A DNA stretch of 64,000 nt from the NCBI GenBank assembly GCA_016926735.1, contig JAFGOA010000071.1:1-64000 (forward strand), read 5' to 3'. This DNA comes from Promethearchaeota archaeon (lineage in GTDB: Archaea > Asgardarchaeota > Lokiarchaeia > Sigyniarchaeales > SOKP01). Shown in pieces: positions 26,157-35,013 of this stretch. Under the pieces are notes generated by a model, which was given only the letters and a program-made list of their open reading frames with translations, was not told where the DNA came from and searched no databases. Position 1 is the stretch's first letter; every line of letters begins with the position of its first letter. Position numbers and translations under genes: made by a program.

Positions 26157-26891
26157 CTATTGAAATTTATCCAATTTTTCTAATAGAATTTTAAAATTAT
26201 CAACTAAATCATAATATTCAATCATAGAAATTGGTTCATCTATTTCATCCAATTGATTTAAATAATGCGCATCGCTACTAACGGCTATGGGTATCTTAAA
26301 GAGGATTAATTTATCAAAAAATAATTCCTTATACTTTGTAGAATAGAATTGCGGATAATTTGAGTTAAACTCATAGTAGATGTGATATTTGCTCATTATA
26401 TTTAATAAAATACTCATATCAAAATATATAAAATTAGCGGGATCAAAATGAGCTAATCCGAAGAGAGGATTTTTTTTTCCTAATTTTTTTTTTTTTCGCC
26501 ATTCTGAAATAATTTTTTGAACAAATGCTAGTGATTCAGGATTATCTAAGTATTCAAATAATATTATATCAAATTCTTTTGGATGTATTAATTTCATAAT
26601 ATAGTTAAAAGAACTTTCTAAATCGATTTCGATTCCTTTTAATATTTTAAGGTTACTTTTAGCCTTTTTTAAATCCCTATTAAGAATTTCAATTTCATTG
26701 AGATAATCATTTATTATATCATAAGAATTTAGAGTCTTTATTATATTTGCTTTCCATGAATCTGAAAAATGATCTGTTATTGCGATAAAATTAAATTTCA
26801 ATTCATTTGCTCTATCAACTATTTGTTCCACAGTATTCTTTCCATCTGAGAAATTACTATGAATATGCAGATTAATCTTTGGTAAAATCAT
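26157..26891 (-). CDS. PHP-domain phosphoesterase
   Basis: PHP proteins are metal-dependent phosphoesterases such as histidinol-phosphatase. The motifs are clear in this 244-residue protein: INLHIHSNFSDGKNTV with the H-x-H pair at the start, FIAITDHFSD for motif 2, KGIEIDL for motif 3, GLAHFD and AVSSDAHYLNQL for motif 4. All metal-binding positions appear intact. The middle holds a longer helical insertion. It lies between the LURP-one-like gene and the permease on the same strand; no biosynthetic neighbours reveal its substrate. Confidence 0.85.
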   Translation of the reverse strand: MILPKINLHIHSNFSDGKNTVEQIVDRANELKFNFIAITDHFSDSWKANIIKTLNSYDIINDYLNEIEILNRDLKKAKSNLKILKGIEIDLESSFNYIMKLIHPKEFDIILFEYLDNPESLAFVQKIISEWRKKKKLGKKNPLFGLAHFDPANFIYFDMSILLNIMSKYHIYYEFNSNYPQFYSTKYKELFFDKLILFKIPIAVSSDAHYLNQLDEIDEPISMIEYYDLVDNFKILLEKLDKFQ

Positions 26892-27006
26892 TTTTTTTTA
26901 GATTTATGGACATTATACCTTATTATTTAACTATCTTATAATTATTTTCTATTTAGGTTTTTATAATTTTAGGAAATCTATTTTTCATAAGGAATCTACA
27001 AAATAA

Positions 27007-28905
27007 TTATAGATTCTTTAATTCTCTATTAAAATATATTTGAACAGCACTACTGAAGATTAAAATTATTCCGAATATTGATAATACTGTTGTAAAAATA
27101 AATTCACTTCCAGATTTGCTTATATGAGTACCACCTATTCCAATATTCTCAATGTTAATAATATCAGTATTTACTAATATAGCAAGGATAAATATAAAGA
27201 TAGCTGATACTAATAAAATAACACCCATAATTAAATTAATATAGTAGATTAACCTTGTATGCTTTTTTTCTAATTCAATAATACGTCCCTCTCCTATTGT
27301 TATTGCTACTTTTTGTTTATCAATTCTTTTTACAAATGAATATACTATTTCCCTTAGAGGTATTATATCGAAAATAACAGTTATTAAGACAAATATTACT
27401 ATGATAATTAGAATTCTAAGGAGAATAAGATCAAAAATTTCTATCCCAATAGATAAAGTGGATGACATTACACTTAAGTTTTTTAATATCCAAATAAAGA
27501 TTCCTATAATTATAACACTAAAAAATTTTAATCCTGCTATTGTTAAAAGAATAGAAGGACGATCAGCTATAGTTAAAAGATAATATAAAAGTCCCACAAG
27601 AAAAATAATAATACCGATTAAGATTGCTTCAGCACCACCATTGAAAATAAGACTAAATGCTAATATTAAACAGGTTGATCCTACAATACATGGGAGATAT
27701 GGAAAGAATGGTGCTTTAAATGGACGAGCTAATTCTTTTCTTTTATATCTTAAACTAACTGCAGCAAAATTAACAAAAGCAAGACCAAAAAAATAAATAA
27801 AACTGGTCATTAGCGCTGCTAGTTCAATATCTACTAAAAGAACAATAATAATACTAATTATTGTTGTGACTATTAAAGAATATATTGGAACATTTCTCTT
27901 TTTATCTACTTTTCTCAATTTTGCTGTTATATAATTATCTCTTGCTAAAGCATAAAGTACACTAATAGCAGATCCTAATGCAGCATTCATAGCTATAAGT
28001 GTAGAAATAATCGCAGCAATACCCATAATATAGAAACCAAAATCACCAAGAGTTCCTTTAAGTACTCCTGCTAGTAAAATAGGCTCATTAGAAAAGGAAT
28101 CAGGTTGACCTCCAATATTGATTAATACAACTGAAGTTATAATTAAATAAATTAAAGTTGAAGAAGTAATCGCAAGGGTATTTATTCGAGGGATATTTTT
28201 TAAACGATTTTTAATCTGAGGGTTTAAATATGCTAAATTTGAAGTTATAGAATTAAAACATATAAATAGCAGAGAAAATGTTTGCATTATTGCAAAAAAA
28301 TTAAAATCCGAAAAAATATAGGAGGGATTATAATTAGCAGGATTTGTTTTTGGAGATATAAAAATCCCAGAAAATGTAAAAAAAGTAAAAATACTAATTA
28401 AAACAATTGTAAGTAATAATAAACTTTTCAAAGCAATTTTTTGAGTTCTAAATACAACTATACTAATAAATAAAATTGATAAGAGAGCAATGATCGTTTT
28501 TATTGATTCCATAGCAGGAAATATTTGAAAAATAACAAGAGCAAATGATAATGAAGAAAAAACGATAGTTCCAATATTAGCAATCCATAAAAATAAACCA
28601 ATAATAAATGCTAAAAACCCACCTAATCCTTGTTTACTAAAATTATATGCGCCACCAGAAAGAGGTAAACTTATTGATAATTCAGAATAATTAAGAGCAG
28701 TGAGAAAGATCAAAATACCTCCTAATGCAAGACTGATTAATACACCAGGACCGGCTATTTCAATAGCATTCCCAAGTAAAAGAAAAATTGAACCTCCAAT
28801 TCCACAACCTATACCATAAAGAACACTACTCCCTATTCCTAAAGGCTTTTCCATAACATTTTTATTGTTTTCAGTAGTTTCTTTTGCTAACTTTATTTTC
28901 TTCAA
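27007..28905 (-). CDS. APC-family amino acid permease
   Basis: This 632-residue transporter has 12 or more membrane helices in its first 460 residues. The opening GIGSSVLYGIGCGIGGSIFLLLG with its glycine-rich first helix is characteristic of the amino acid-polyamine-organocation superfamily, followed by SGGAYNF in helix 2. A basic segment RYKRKELARPFKAPFFPY, typical of the cytoplasmic loop, precedes further helices. The C-terminal 170 residues contain three or four more membrane segments and a GEGRIIELEKKHTR loop not usual for the family. The start may be TTG at 28905 or ATG at 28854. The substrate is probably an amino acid, not determined. Confidence 0.88.
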   Translation of the reverse strand: MKKIKLAKETTENNKNVMEKPLGIGSSVLYGIGCGIGGSIFLLLGNAIEIAGPGVLISLALGGILIFLTALNYSELSISLPLSGGAYNFSKQGLGGFLAFIIGLFLWIANIGTIVFSSLSFALVIFQIFPAMESIKTIIALLSILFISIVVFRTQKIALKSLLLLTIVLISIFTFFTFSGIFISPKTNPANYNPSYIFSDFNFFAIMQTFSLLFICFNSITSNLAYLNPQIKNRLKNIPRINTLAITSSTLIYLIITSVVLINIGGQPDSFSNEPILLAGVLKGTLGDFGFYIMGIAAIISTLIAMNAALGSAISVLYALARDNYITAKLRKVDKKRNVPIYSLIVTTIISIIIVLLVDIELAALMTSFIYFFGLAFVNFAAVSLRYKRKELARPFKAPFFPYLPCIVGSTCLILAFSLIFNGGAEAILIGIIIFLVGLLYYLLTIADRPSILLTIAGLKFFSVIIIGIFIWILKNLSVMSSTLSIGIEIFDLILLRILIIIVIFVLITVIFDIIPLREIVYSFVKRIDKQKVAITIGEGRIIELEKKHTRLIYYINLIMGVILLVSAIFIFILAILVNTDIINIENIGIGGTHISKSGSEFIFTTVLSIFGIILIFSSAVQIYFNRELKNL

Positions 28906-28994
28906 TTTTAGATTTAATTGATTTTTATAGTATAATAATTTAAAATGAAAATTTAAATATATTTTATATTTAATGAATTTGGTTATAAAAATAG

Positions 28995-30431
28995 TTATGA
29001 TTTTTCCAGATGAAATACCCCAGAAATTATTGTTAGAATAGCTCCCAATAAAACAATACCAAGTATTATCTCTGAACTAATATCATTAAAATTAATAAAC
29101 CCAAGTAATGATCCAATTGTCCAGACTAAGAAAAATATCCCAAAACAAATTAATATTCCACCAAAAAATTTTGATAGTCTATATATAAGAGATAATACTT
29201 CAAGTCTATGAATCCGACTTTCTTTATCTCTTATTTCTTCTTCTTGATTATTCAATTCCACTTTAAGTTTTTGGAATACTTTTCGAGATTCAGTAATACT
29301 ATTTTCAATCCTCTCATTTGCAGCTAATAATTTATTATTTTCTTCTTCTATAGCTTTATATTTTTCATTAAGAGCATCTAATCTTTCCTCTCTTTCTTGA
29401 TGTTCCGTAGTAGATCTTTCTATTGATTCTTTAAGTTCAATTAATCGTTTTTCATTTGCTATCTTTAGCGATTCATTATTTTCTATTTCATCTTTTATCT
29501 TTATTAATTTAATATTTGCTTCTTGAATTTTCGATTCCAAACCAACAACAATTTGTTGCTTTTCTGTCATCTGATATTTGTATTTTTCCAATAATTCTTC
29601 ATAGGTCTTCCTCTGTTCTTTCATTTCTGGAAAACCTTGATTATATTGTTTGATTTGACTATCAAAATCTTCTAATTTTCGTTCTTTTTTCTCAATCTGA
29701 TCATTTAGTAATTTTAATTCGTCTTCTTTAGCAGTGATTAGGTTATTCGAATGTTCTAATTCTACTTTATTTTTATCAATTGATACCTTGATTGACTCAG
29801 TTTCCGCTTTAAGACTTTTAAGTTTCTTCTCGAGAGTGTCAGCTTCTTCTCTCTGTTTCTCGAGTTCTTTTTCTTTTTCATTAATTTCATCATCTAATTT
29901 TGAAGCTTGATTTCTAAGTTGATCTTTTTTTGCGACTTTTTCTTTAACATTATCAGAAAGAACAATAAGATCCACTTGTCTTTGTTCATAATTCTTGACT
30001 AATTGCTCATTATTCCGTAGAAGTTCTTGATATTCTTCTTCAAGATTTTCTTTACTTTCTTTTATAATAGTTAATCGTTCTTCTAAATTTCCTAATTCTT
30101 CATTCTTTCTACTATATCTTTCCTCTAAGGCTTTGATTGTCTCTTGGAGAGCATCGTGGTATTGCCCTCTATTATCTATTTTTTTTTCTATAGATTTAAG
30201 TTTTTCTTCCGCATCTTCAATTTCTTTTGAAATTTCATCTATTGCTTTATCATCAATATCTTTTTTTTCAATTTCTTTTTCTATTTGTTCAATACTATCT
30301 TCAAAAGTTCTTAAATTTTTATCAATAATGTCTCTAGAGTCTTTAGCTTTAGATAAAAATTCTTTATCTATCTTATCAATTTCTTTTTCGATTTTACTAT
30401 TTTTTTCTTCTTCGTTAAATTCGTCAGTCAT
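28995..30431 (-). CDS. Long coiled-coil protein with C-terminal membrane hairpin
   Basis: Residues 1-400 of this 478-residue protein are almost pure Glu/Lys/Leu heptads without proline, predicting a rod of about 50-60 nm. The last 75 residues hold two membrane helices (FFGGILICFGIFFLVWTIGS and IILGIVLLGAILTIISGVFH) with a short loop. The rod would thus be cytoplasmic, anchored at its C-terminus, with both ends of the hairpin inside. The layout recalls tethering or membrane-shaping proteins, but no family is recognised. An antisense frame over the N-terminal half is a composition artefact. It follows the permease gene's promoter on the same strand, with about 90 bases between the two. Confidence 0.75.
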   Translation of the reverse strand: MTDEFNEEEKNSKIEKEIDKIDKEFLSKAKDSRDIIDKNLRTFEDSIEQIEKEIEKKDIDDKAIDEISKEIEDAEEKLKSIEKKIDNRGQYHDALQETIKALEERYSRKNEELGNLEERLTIIKESKENLEEEYQELLRNNEQLVKNYEQRQVDLIVLSDNVKEKVAKKDQLRNQASKLDDEINEKEKELEKQREEADTLEKKLKSLKAETESIKVSIDKNKVELEHSNNLITAKEDELKLLNDQIEKKERKLEDFDSQIKQYNQGFPEMKEQRKTYEELLEKYKYQMTEKQQIVVGLESKIQEANIKLIKIKDEIENNESLKIANEKRLIELKESIERSTTEHQEREERLDALNEKYKAIEEENNKLLAANERIENSITESRKVFQKLKVELNNQEEEIRDKESRIHRLEVLSLIYRLSKFFGGILICFGIFFLVWTIGSLLGFINFNDISSEIILGIVLLGAILTIISGVFHLEKS

Positions 30432-30828
30432 TTTATTTTAATTTTGGATTATTTAAATTCAATATATTTTTATCCCTAAAAATAAATAGGGACATAAGTT
30501 TTTAATATTTATTCTTTATTTATAAAGGGAAAAATTATTTTCATTTCTCTAGAAGGCTTTTTATACAAAAAGTTATTGGAATCTATCAAATTTTATCATA
30601 TTAAAAAATACAATATAAATAATTCTTTAAGAAATATACTTAATTTTAATATTTATTTATTTATTTTTTTTTTCTAATATGAAGTTTTTATAATAATTAG
30701 GAATACATTGAAAAAATAAAAAATTATATCTAATTTTTTTTATATTCTATACTTTAAAAAAATAGTTTATAAAGGATGGAGACCAAAAAATATATTATCT
30801 CTTAGTCAATTAACTAAAAAGATGATAT
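30432..30828. other. Intergenic region with a small palindrome
   Basis: This 397-base divergent promoter region separates the coiled-coil gene and the flavoprotein gene. TCCCTA (30473-30478) and TAGGGA (30487-30492) form an inverted repeat 40-60 bases before the coiled-coil start and may be an operator. The rest is AT-rich, and no gene is seen. Confidence 0.4.
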
Positions 30829-31317
30829 ATGAATGAAACAAGAATGGAAATAAATCCCTATGATTATATAGAATATTTTGTGGGCCCAACTGCAAATATT
30901 GTAAGTATGGATAAAAATGGAAGATTAAATGTGATGGCACTATTATGGAAGCAGATTGGAGAATTATGGCACGAACCAATAATAACTATAGCAGTATCTC
31001 CTTCAAGATATACTTTTACTCTTCTAACCGAAGGTGTAAGAGAATATACAATTAATATTCCTTCTAAAAAAATAATGAATTCTATAGAGATAACAGGTTC
31101 TCTATCAGGACGAGATATAGATAAATTTGAAAAGGCAAATTTAGAGACAATTCCTGGGGAGAAAACGCAAGTGCCAACACTTAAGGATTCTTTACTAAGT
31201 TATGAATGTGAAATTGTTCATGAGACCGAATCTGGAAATATGGCTCCTCACCACCTCTTTTTTGGAAGAATTCTAAAAGCTTATGCATCAAAAGAAATTC
31301 TGGAAAAAAAGAATTAA
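30829..31317 (+). CDS. Flavin reductase-like FMN-binding protein
   Basis: This 162-residue protein matches the flavin reductase-like split-barrel family: the start with NPYDYIEYFVGPTANIVSM, then NVMALLWKQIGELWHEPIITIAVSPSRYT, where the proline and serine precede the FMN-phosphate loop, and FTLLTEGVREYTINIPSK and ITGSLSGRDIDKFE. Members transfer electrons between NAD(P)H, flavins or iron. It ends one base before the stop of the DtxR-type regulator gene on the other strand. A link to iron metabolism is possible but not shown. Confidence 0.88.
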   Translation: MNETRMEINPYDYIEYFVGPTANIVSMDKNGRLNVMALLWKQIGELWHEPIITIAVSPSRYTFTLLTEGVREYTINIPSKKIMNSIEITGSLSGRDIDKFEKANLETIPGEKTQVPTLKDSLLSYECEIVHETESGNMAPHHLFFGRILKAYASKEILEKKN

Positions 31318-31752
31318 TTAGCTTTTTTCAGAACAAGAACATTTTTTTGTATCTAAAATTAATTCTCCACAAGGAGATCTTTCTGGATGCCGATATTTTT
31401 CACATATTTTATTAATTACATCACATGAAAAGAGAAGATTAAATTTTTCACTCTCAAGATGCGCTTCTTCTGCAGTTAGACCAAGCTCGTTAAACAATAA
31501 AATTTCTAATAATTGAGCATGACGGATTAACTCTTTGGCAAAATTGATACCTTTATCTGTCAGAGAAATTTCTTTATATTTTTCCCATTTCACATAATTC
31601 TGTTTTTCTAATCTTACAATGCAACTATCAATTGTTGAATATCGAATATTGCAATAATTCTTTGATACCAAAGCATTTTTAATCTCTTTTATTTTTGCAA
31701 CTTTTTTATTTCGATAAATAATTTTTAATATTTTACAATCTAAATCCGCCAT
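31318..31752 (-). CDS. DtxR/MntR-family metal-dependent regulator
   Basis: This 144-residue repressor-type protein has a winged helix at residues 5-60 (IKEIKNALVSKNYCNIRYSTIDSCIVRLEKQNYVKW, then a KEISLTDKGINFA wing) and a metal-binding dimerisation domain (RHAQLLEILLFNELGLTAEEAHLESEKF). HPERSPCGELI is the family's H-P-x-x-x-P-x-G motif with a cysteine. The tail CSCSEKS could add metal ligands. It has no SH3 domain. ATG at 31752 is preferred to TTG at 31761. It is encoded 38 bases after the ZIP transporter on the same strand. It probably represses that operon when Fe or Mn (or Zn) is plentiful. Confidence 0.9.
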   Translation of the reverse strand: MADLDCKILKIIYRNKKVAKIKEIKNALVSKNYCNIRYSTIDSCIVRLEKQNYVKWEKYKEISLTDKGINFAKELIRHAQLLEILLFNELGLTAEEAHLESEKFNLLFSCDVINKICEKYRHPERSPCGELILDTKKCSCSEKS

Positions 31753-31790
31753 TTTTATCAATTATTATTCTTTTTTCATAATAGTTATTA

Positions 31791-32558
31791 TTAATGAGTA
31801 TGTGGTAAGATAAAAGTAATACTATACATCATAATAAATCCAAGGATTATTAATGATAATTGAGAGATAGTATGTTTTAACCCCCATTTTTTATGAAGTT
31901 CAGGTGTTAAATCTGAGAGGGCTATATATAAAAAACTTGCTGCCGAGAACGCAAGCATATAGGGAGTAATAAAGGTAAATGAATCGAAAATATAAAATCC
32001 AACTATAGCAGCTGGTATTGTTGTTGATCCTGATAATATATTATAGAGGAATGCTCTCTTCCTTGAATACCCACTATGTAATAAAATGCCAAAATCACCT
32101 GTTTCCTGAGGAATTTCATGTAATATCACAGCAAGCCCTGTTAAAAACCCAGTATTTAGATTTATTAAAAAAGCAGCAGCAATCATCAACCCGTCTGTAA
32201 AATTATGAAAAGCATCGCCAATCAGAACGATTGGACCTGCTGCTTCATGACCATGGATTTCGCATTCACTATCTTGGCATTTTCTCCAAATAATTATCTT
32301 TTCCAAAAAAAACAAAAAAATAATTCCAAAGAGTACAGTTATCATAACACTATTTTCATTATCATGCTCTACTCCGTGTAGTGCTTCAGGTATTAAACCA
32401 ATTAAGGCAGATGTAAGCAAAGTTCCGATTGCAAAAGAAATTAAAGAACTAATTAATTTTTTTTGACGATTATCATTAAACTTAGTGAAAATAGCAGCAG
32501 CACTTACAGCACCAATACTTCCTAAAATACTAAATAATATTATATACCAAAAAATCAT
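31791..32558 (-). CDS. ZIP-family metal transporter
   Basis: This 255-residue, eight-helix protein has the family's metal-site helices: IGDAFHNFTDGLMIAAA (helix 4, H-N-x-x-D) and VILHEIPQETGDFGILLHSG (helix 5, H-E-x-x-x-E). The variable loop between helices 3 and 4 is CQDSECEIHGHEAAG, with Cys and His ligands. The tail is PHTH. ZIP proteins import Zn, Fe or Mn. It is co-directional with the DtxR regulator gene and preceded by two palindromes that suit the regulator. Confidence 0.92.
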   Translation of the reverse strand: MIFWYIILFSILGSIGAVSAAAIFTKFNDNRQKKLISSLISFAIGTLLTSALIGLIPEALHGVEHDNENSVMITVLFGIIFLFFLEKIIIWRKCQDSECEIHGHEAAGPIVLIGDAFHNFTDGLMIAAAFLINLNTGFLTGLAVILHEIPQETGDFGILLHSGYSRKRAFLYNILSGSTTIPAAIVGFYIFDSFTFITPYMLAFSAASFLYIALSDLTPELHKKWGLKHTISQLSLIILGFIMMYSITFILPHTH

Positions 32559-32584
32559 TTTTGCTCATTCATTCTTTTCAAAAA

Positions 32585-32608
32585 AAAATTACGACTTAAC
32601 GTAATTTT
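32585..32608. promoter_or_regulatory. Proximal DtxR-type operator
   Basis: AAAATTACG (32585-32593) and CGTAATTTT (32600-32608) are perfect inverted arms around ACTTAA. The site is 27-50 bases before the ZIP start codon and downstream of the likely TATA element, where bound regulator would block transcription. It shares the TTACG half-site with the palindrome at 32629-32646. Confidence 0.65.
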
Positions 32609-32619
32609 ATGAAATAGAC

Positions 32620-32646
32620 TATTTAAATATTACGAATGATCGTAAT
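32620..32646 (-). promoter_or_regulatory. Putative TATA element and distal DtxR-type operator
   Basis: TATTTAAATA at 32620-32629 is a good archaeal TATA box, about 60-70 bases before the ZIP start. ATTACGA (32629-32635) and TCGTAAT (32640-32646) form a perfect inverted repeat overlapping it. The centres of this palindrome and the proximal one are 41 bases apart, about four helical turns, so two dimers would lie on one face of the DNA. Assignment to the DtxR protein encoded in the same operon is inference. Confidence 0.6.
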
Positions 32647-32736
32647 TTAATATCGATTAAAATAAATATAATTAGTTAAAATTGATCAATAAGATTATTT
32701 TTTTAGGGGAATTTACAAAAATTATAAGCAATATAA

Positions 32737-32753
32737 AAAAACTAAGAGTTTTT
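32737..32753 (-). terminator. Hairpin and T tract at the end of pdxT
   Basis: AAAAACT (32737-32743) and AGTTTTT (32747-32753) pair around a three-base loop, overlapping the pdxT stop codon. On the minus strand the hairpin runs into a T-rich tract, consistent with transcript termination of the PLP synthase operon. Confidence 0.45.
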
Positions 32754-33356
32754 TTTTATCATTTCCACAAAAAATTCATGAATTCTTATATCATTACTTA
32801 GTTCTGGATGAAAAGATAATGCTATAATATTATTTTGTCTCACAGCAATAATTTTATCATCAAACTTTGATAAGATATTGACTCCAGAATTAATTTTTTT
32901 AACAGTTGGAGCTCTTATGAAAATTCCTTTAAAAGGTTTATCTCCCAAAATAGAAATATTTAAATCAGCTTCAAAGCTCTCCTTTTGAGCACCAAAAGTA
33001 TTTCTTTCAGTAATCACATTTAATACTTTTAAGATAGGTTGATTAACAGGACCAACGATTCTATCAGATACTTCATTTGACAGAAATACTAATCCAGCAC
33101 AAGATCCTAAAGTAGGTATTCCATTAGAGATCATCTCTTTCAATTCATTAAATAATCCAACTTTCTCAGCTAAAATCCCAATTACTGTAGATTCTCCTCC
33201 AGGGATTATAATTCCATCAATATTATTTAGATCTTTTAATTGTTTTACTATTATTATTTTTCCATCAGAAATATTTCGTTTATTAAATACCTCTTTTAAG
33301 ATCTCTTCATGAAATCGTATATCTCCTTGTAATCCTAAAATTCCAATAACTAACAT
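32742..33356 (-). CDS. pdxT: PLP synthase glutaminase subunit PdxT
   Basis: PdxT releases ammonia from glutamine for PdxS in vitamin B6 synthesis. The protein (about 204 residues from ATG 33356, MLVIGILGLQGD) shows IIPGGESTVIG for the oxyanion region, LGSCAGLVFL with the nucleophile cysteine, GTF-type NTFGAQKESFE and the catalytic His-Glu in LSFHPELSND. Its ATG overlaps the pdxS stop by one base (TAATG), so translation is likely coupled. A TTG at 33383 would give a longer overlap and is less likely. Confidence 0.95.
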   Translation of the reverse strand: MLVIGILGLQGDIRFHEEILKEVFNKRNISDGKIIIVKQLKDLNNIDGIIIPGGESTVIGILAEKVGLFNELKEMISNGIPTLGSCAGLVFLSNEVSDRIVGPVNQPILKVLNVITERNTFGAQKESFEADLNISILGDKPFKGIFIRAPTVKKINSGVNILSKFDDKIIAVRQNNIIALSFHPELSNDIRIHEFFVEMIKKNS

Positions 33357-34294
33357 TATATATCTGAACCTCTTGTCTCCCAACGCTCACTCGATGGTTT
33401 TGTTTCCATATCAATTCCACCCATTGCTTTATCTTCAGATACCATTTTTTGAGCTTTCAATACAATTTCAGGATCATCCCAAAAACTTGTAGCTAAAACT
33501 ACACTTTCGGCTCTTGATTGAGGATCAGTAGCTTTAAATATACCAGAACCAACAAAAATTCCATCACACCCTAAACTCATCATAAATGCAGCATCTGCAG
33601 GAGATGAAATACCTCCAGCAGCAAAGATAGTGATTGGTAATCTTCCCATGTTTGCAGTCAATTGAATGATATCAAAACTTACTTTAAACTCTCGTGAATA
33701 TTTAATTAACTCAGAGGGTTCATCTTTTGAGGCCGTAATCAATCTTAATTGTTCTTTTATTTTATTAAAATGAACAATAGCATGTTTAACATCACCAGTA
33801 CCCGGTTCTCCTTTAGAACGCAACATACTTGCTCCTTCTTCTATTCTTCTTAACGCACTTCCAAGATCCGTACATCCACATACAAAAGGTACTTTAAAAT
33901 CATGCTTCCAAATATGATGTTCCGTATCTGCAGGTGTAAGTACTTCGCTTTCATCTATTGTATCTACTCCAGCAGCCTCTAAAATACGAGCTTCACCAAT
34001 ATGACCAATTCTACATTTCATCATAATAGGGATTGAAATATGTTCACGAATCTCATCAAATAATGTAACTGAAGCAGTTCTGGCAATACCTCCACTTTGT
34101 CTTATATCATAAGGTAATTTATCTAATAACATTACAGCTACAGCTCCAGCTTGTTCTGCTATTTGAGCTTGTTCTACATTAGTAACATCCATTATTACCC
34201 CCTTTTCTTGCATGTGGGGAAAGCCCTTCTTAACTAACCAAGTACTTTGGATTCTATCAATTAATTTAACTTGACCTGCATTATAATCTAACAT
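33356..34294 (-). CDS. pdxS: PLP synthase lyase subunit PdxS
   Basis: PdxS makes pyridoxal 5'-phosphate from ribose 5-phosphate, glyceraldehyde 3-phosphate and ammonia, forming a 24-subunit complex with PdxT. This 312-residue protein is a close match to a very conserved family: the catalytic lysines lie in VMLLDKLPYDIR and IMMKCRIGHIGEA, with DESEVLTPAD, RSKGEPGTGD and FAAGGISSPADAA for phosphate binding. The C-terminal METKPSSERW is slightly unusual but complete. It is the first gene of the two-gene operon with pdxT. Confidence 0.97.
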   Translation of the reverse strand: MLDYNAGQVKLIDRIQSTWLVKKGFPHMQEKGVIMDVTNVEQAQIAEQAGAVAVMLLDKLPYDIRQSGGIARTASVTLFDEIREHISIPIMMKCRIGHIGEARILEAAGVDTIDESEVLTPADTEHHIWKHDFKVPFVCGCTDLGSALRRIEEGASMLRSKGEPGTGDVKHAIVHFNKIKEQLRLITASKDEPSELIKYSREFKVSFDIIQLTANMGRLPITIFAAGGISSPADAAFMMSLGCDGIFVGSGIFKATDPQSRAESVVLATSFWDDPEIVLKAQKMVSEDKAMGGIDMETKPSSERWETRGSDI

Positions 34295-34455
34295 CTTGAT
34301 CTTTTTTTATATCTATTGTATTATTTAAAGATAAAATATGATTATTGTTATATTTTACTGTGATATTAAATTATGAAAAAAAAGTAATTATATATAATAA
34401 ATAATGTCTAAGGAAACAATAACAAAATTTTAGATTATTTTTATCATAATGTTAG

Positions 34456-34899
34456 TTATTCTAATTCTAAGATAAAACCAAATTTTTTATTTTTATCAAA
34501 TCCAAGTTTTTCATAGAGCATATGAGCTTGTATTCTATCTTTTGAGGATAACAAGATAATTTTATAACAATTCTTATTTTTAGAATAGCCAATAACATAA
34601 TTTAAAAGTGAGCTAGCATACCCCCTTTTTCTATAATCAGGATGTGTAATTACATTTTCAATCAAACTAAAATTTCTAGCACCTCTAGTTAAATTGGGGA
34701 CGATTACAAGTACACAAGAAGTGATAATTTTATTATCATATTCGCCTACAAAGATATCAACCAAAGGATTTAGGAGACATTCATTCCAAATCTCTAAGAT
34801 TTCATTATTTATGGTTTTAACTATCTCATTTGGATGTAAATATTTATACAAATCCAATATTTCTTGTAATTCATTTTCTTTAATCTTTCTAATTATCAA
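34456..34899 (-). CDS. GNAT-family N-acetyltransferase
   Basis: This 147-residue protein is a single GNAT fold: IRKIKENELQEILDLYKYL at the start, then VFVG-type IFVGEYDNKIITSCVLVIVP, ENVITHPDYRKRGYASSLL with the acetyl-CoA loop R-K-R-G-Y-A, and KIILLSSKDRIQAHMLYEKLGF. It resembles the PhnO/RimI-like small acetyltransferases. The start is a TTG at 34899, directly before the conserved first strand; no ATG is in frame. The acceptor is unknown. The neighbouring genes give no clue. Confidence 0.85.
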   Translation of the reverse strand: MIIRKIKENELQEILDLYKYLHPNEIVKTINNEILEIWNECLLNPLVDIFVGEYDNKIITSCVLVIVPNLTRGARNFSLIENVITHPDYRKRGYASSLLNYVIGYSKNKNCYKIILLSSKDRIQAHMLYEKLGFDKNKKFGFILELE

Positions 34900-35013
34900 A
34901 TTAACTCATTTTTCAATTTTACAAATATAAAAATTATAATCATTTATTTTATGAAAAAATTTTCCAATTTTAAGAAATAAGGAGATTGATATAAAAAAAA
35001 TAATAAAAATTAT

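Noticed and set aside
30133-30441. 102-codon serine-rich frame opposite the coiled-coil gene.
   Set aside because: It is antisense to Glu/Lys heptads, giving low-complexity Ser/Phe/Ile; it is a shadow.
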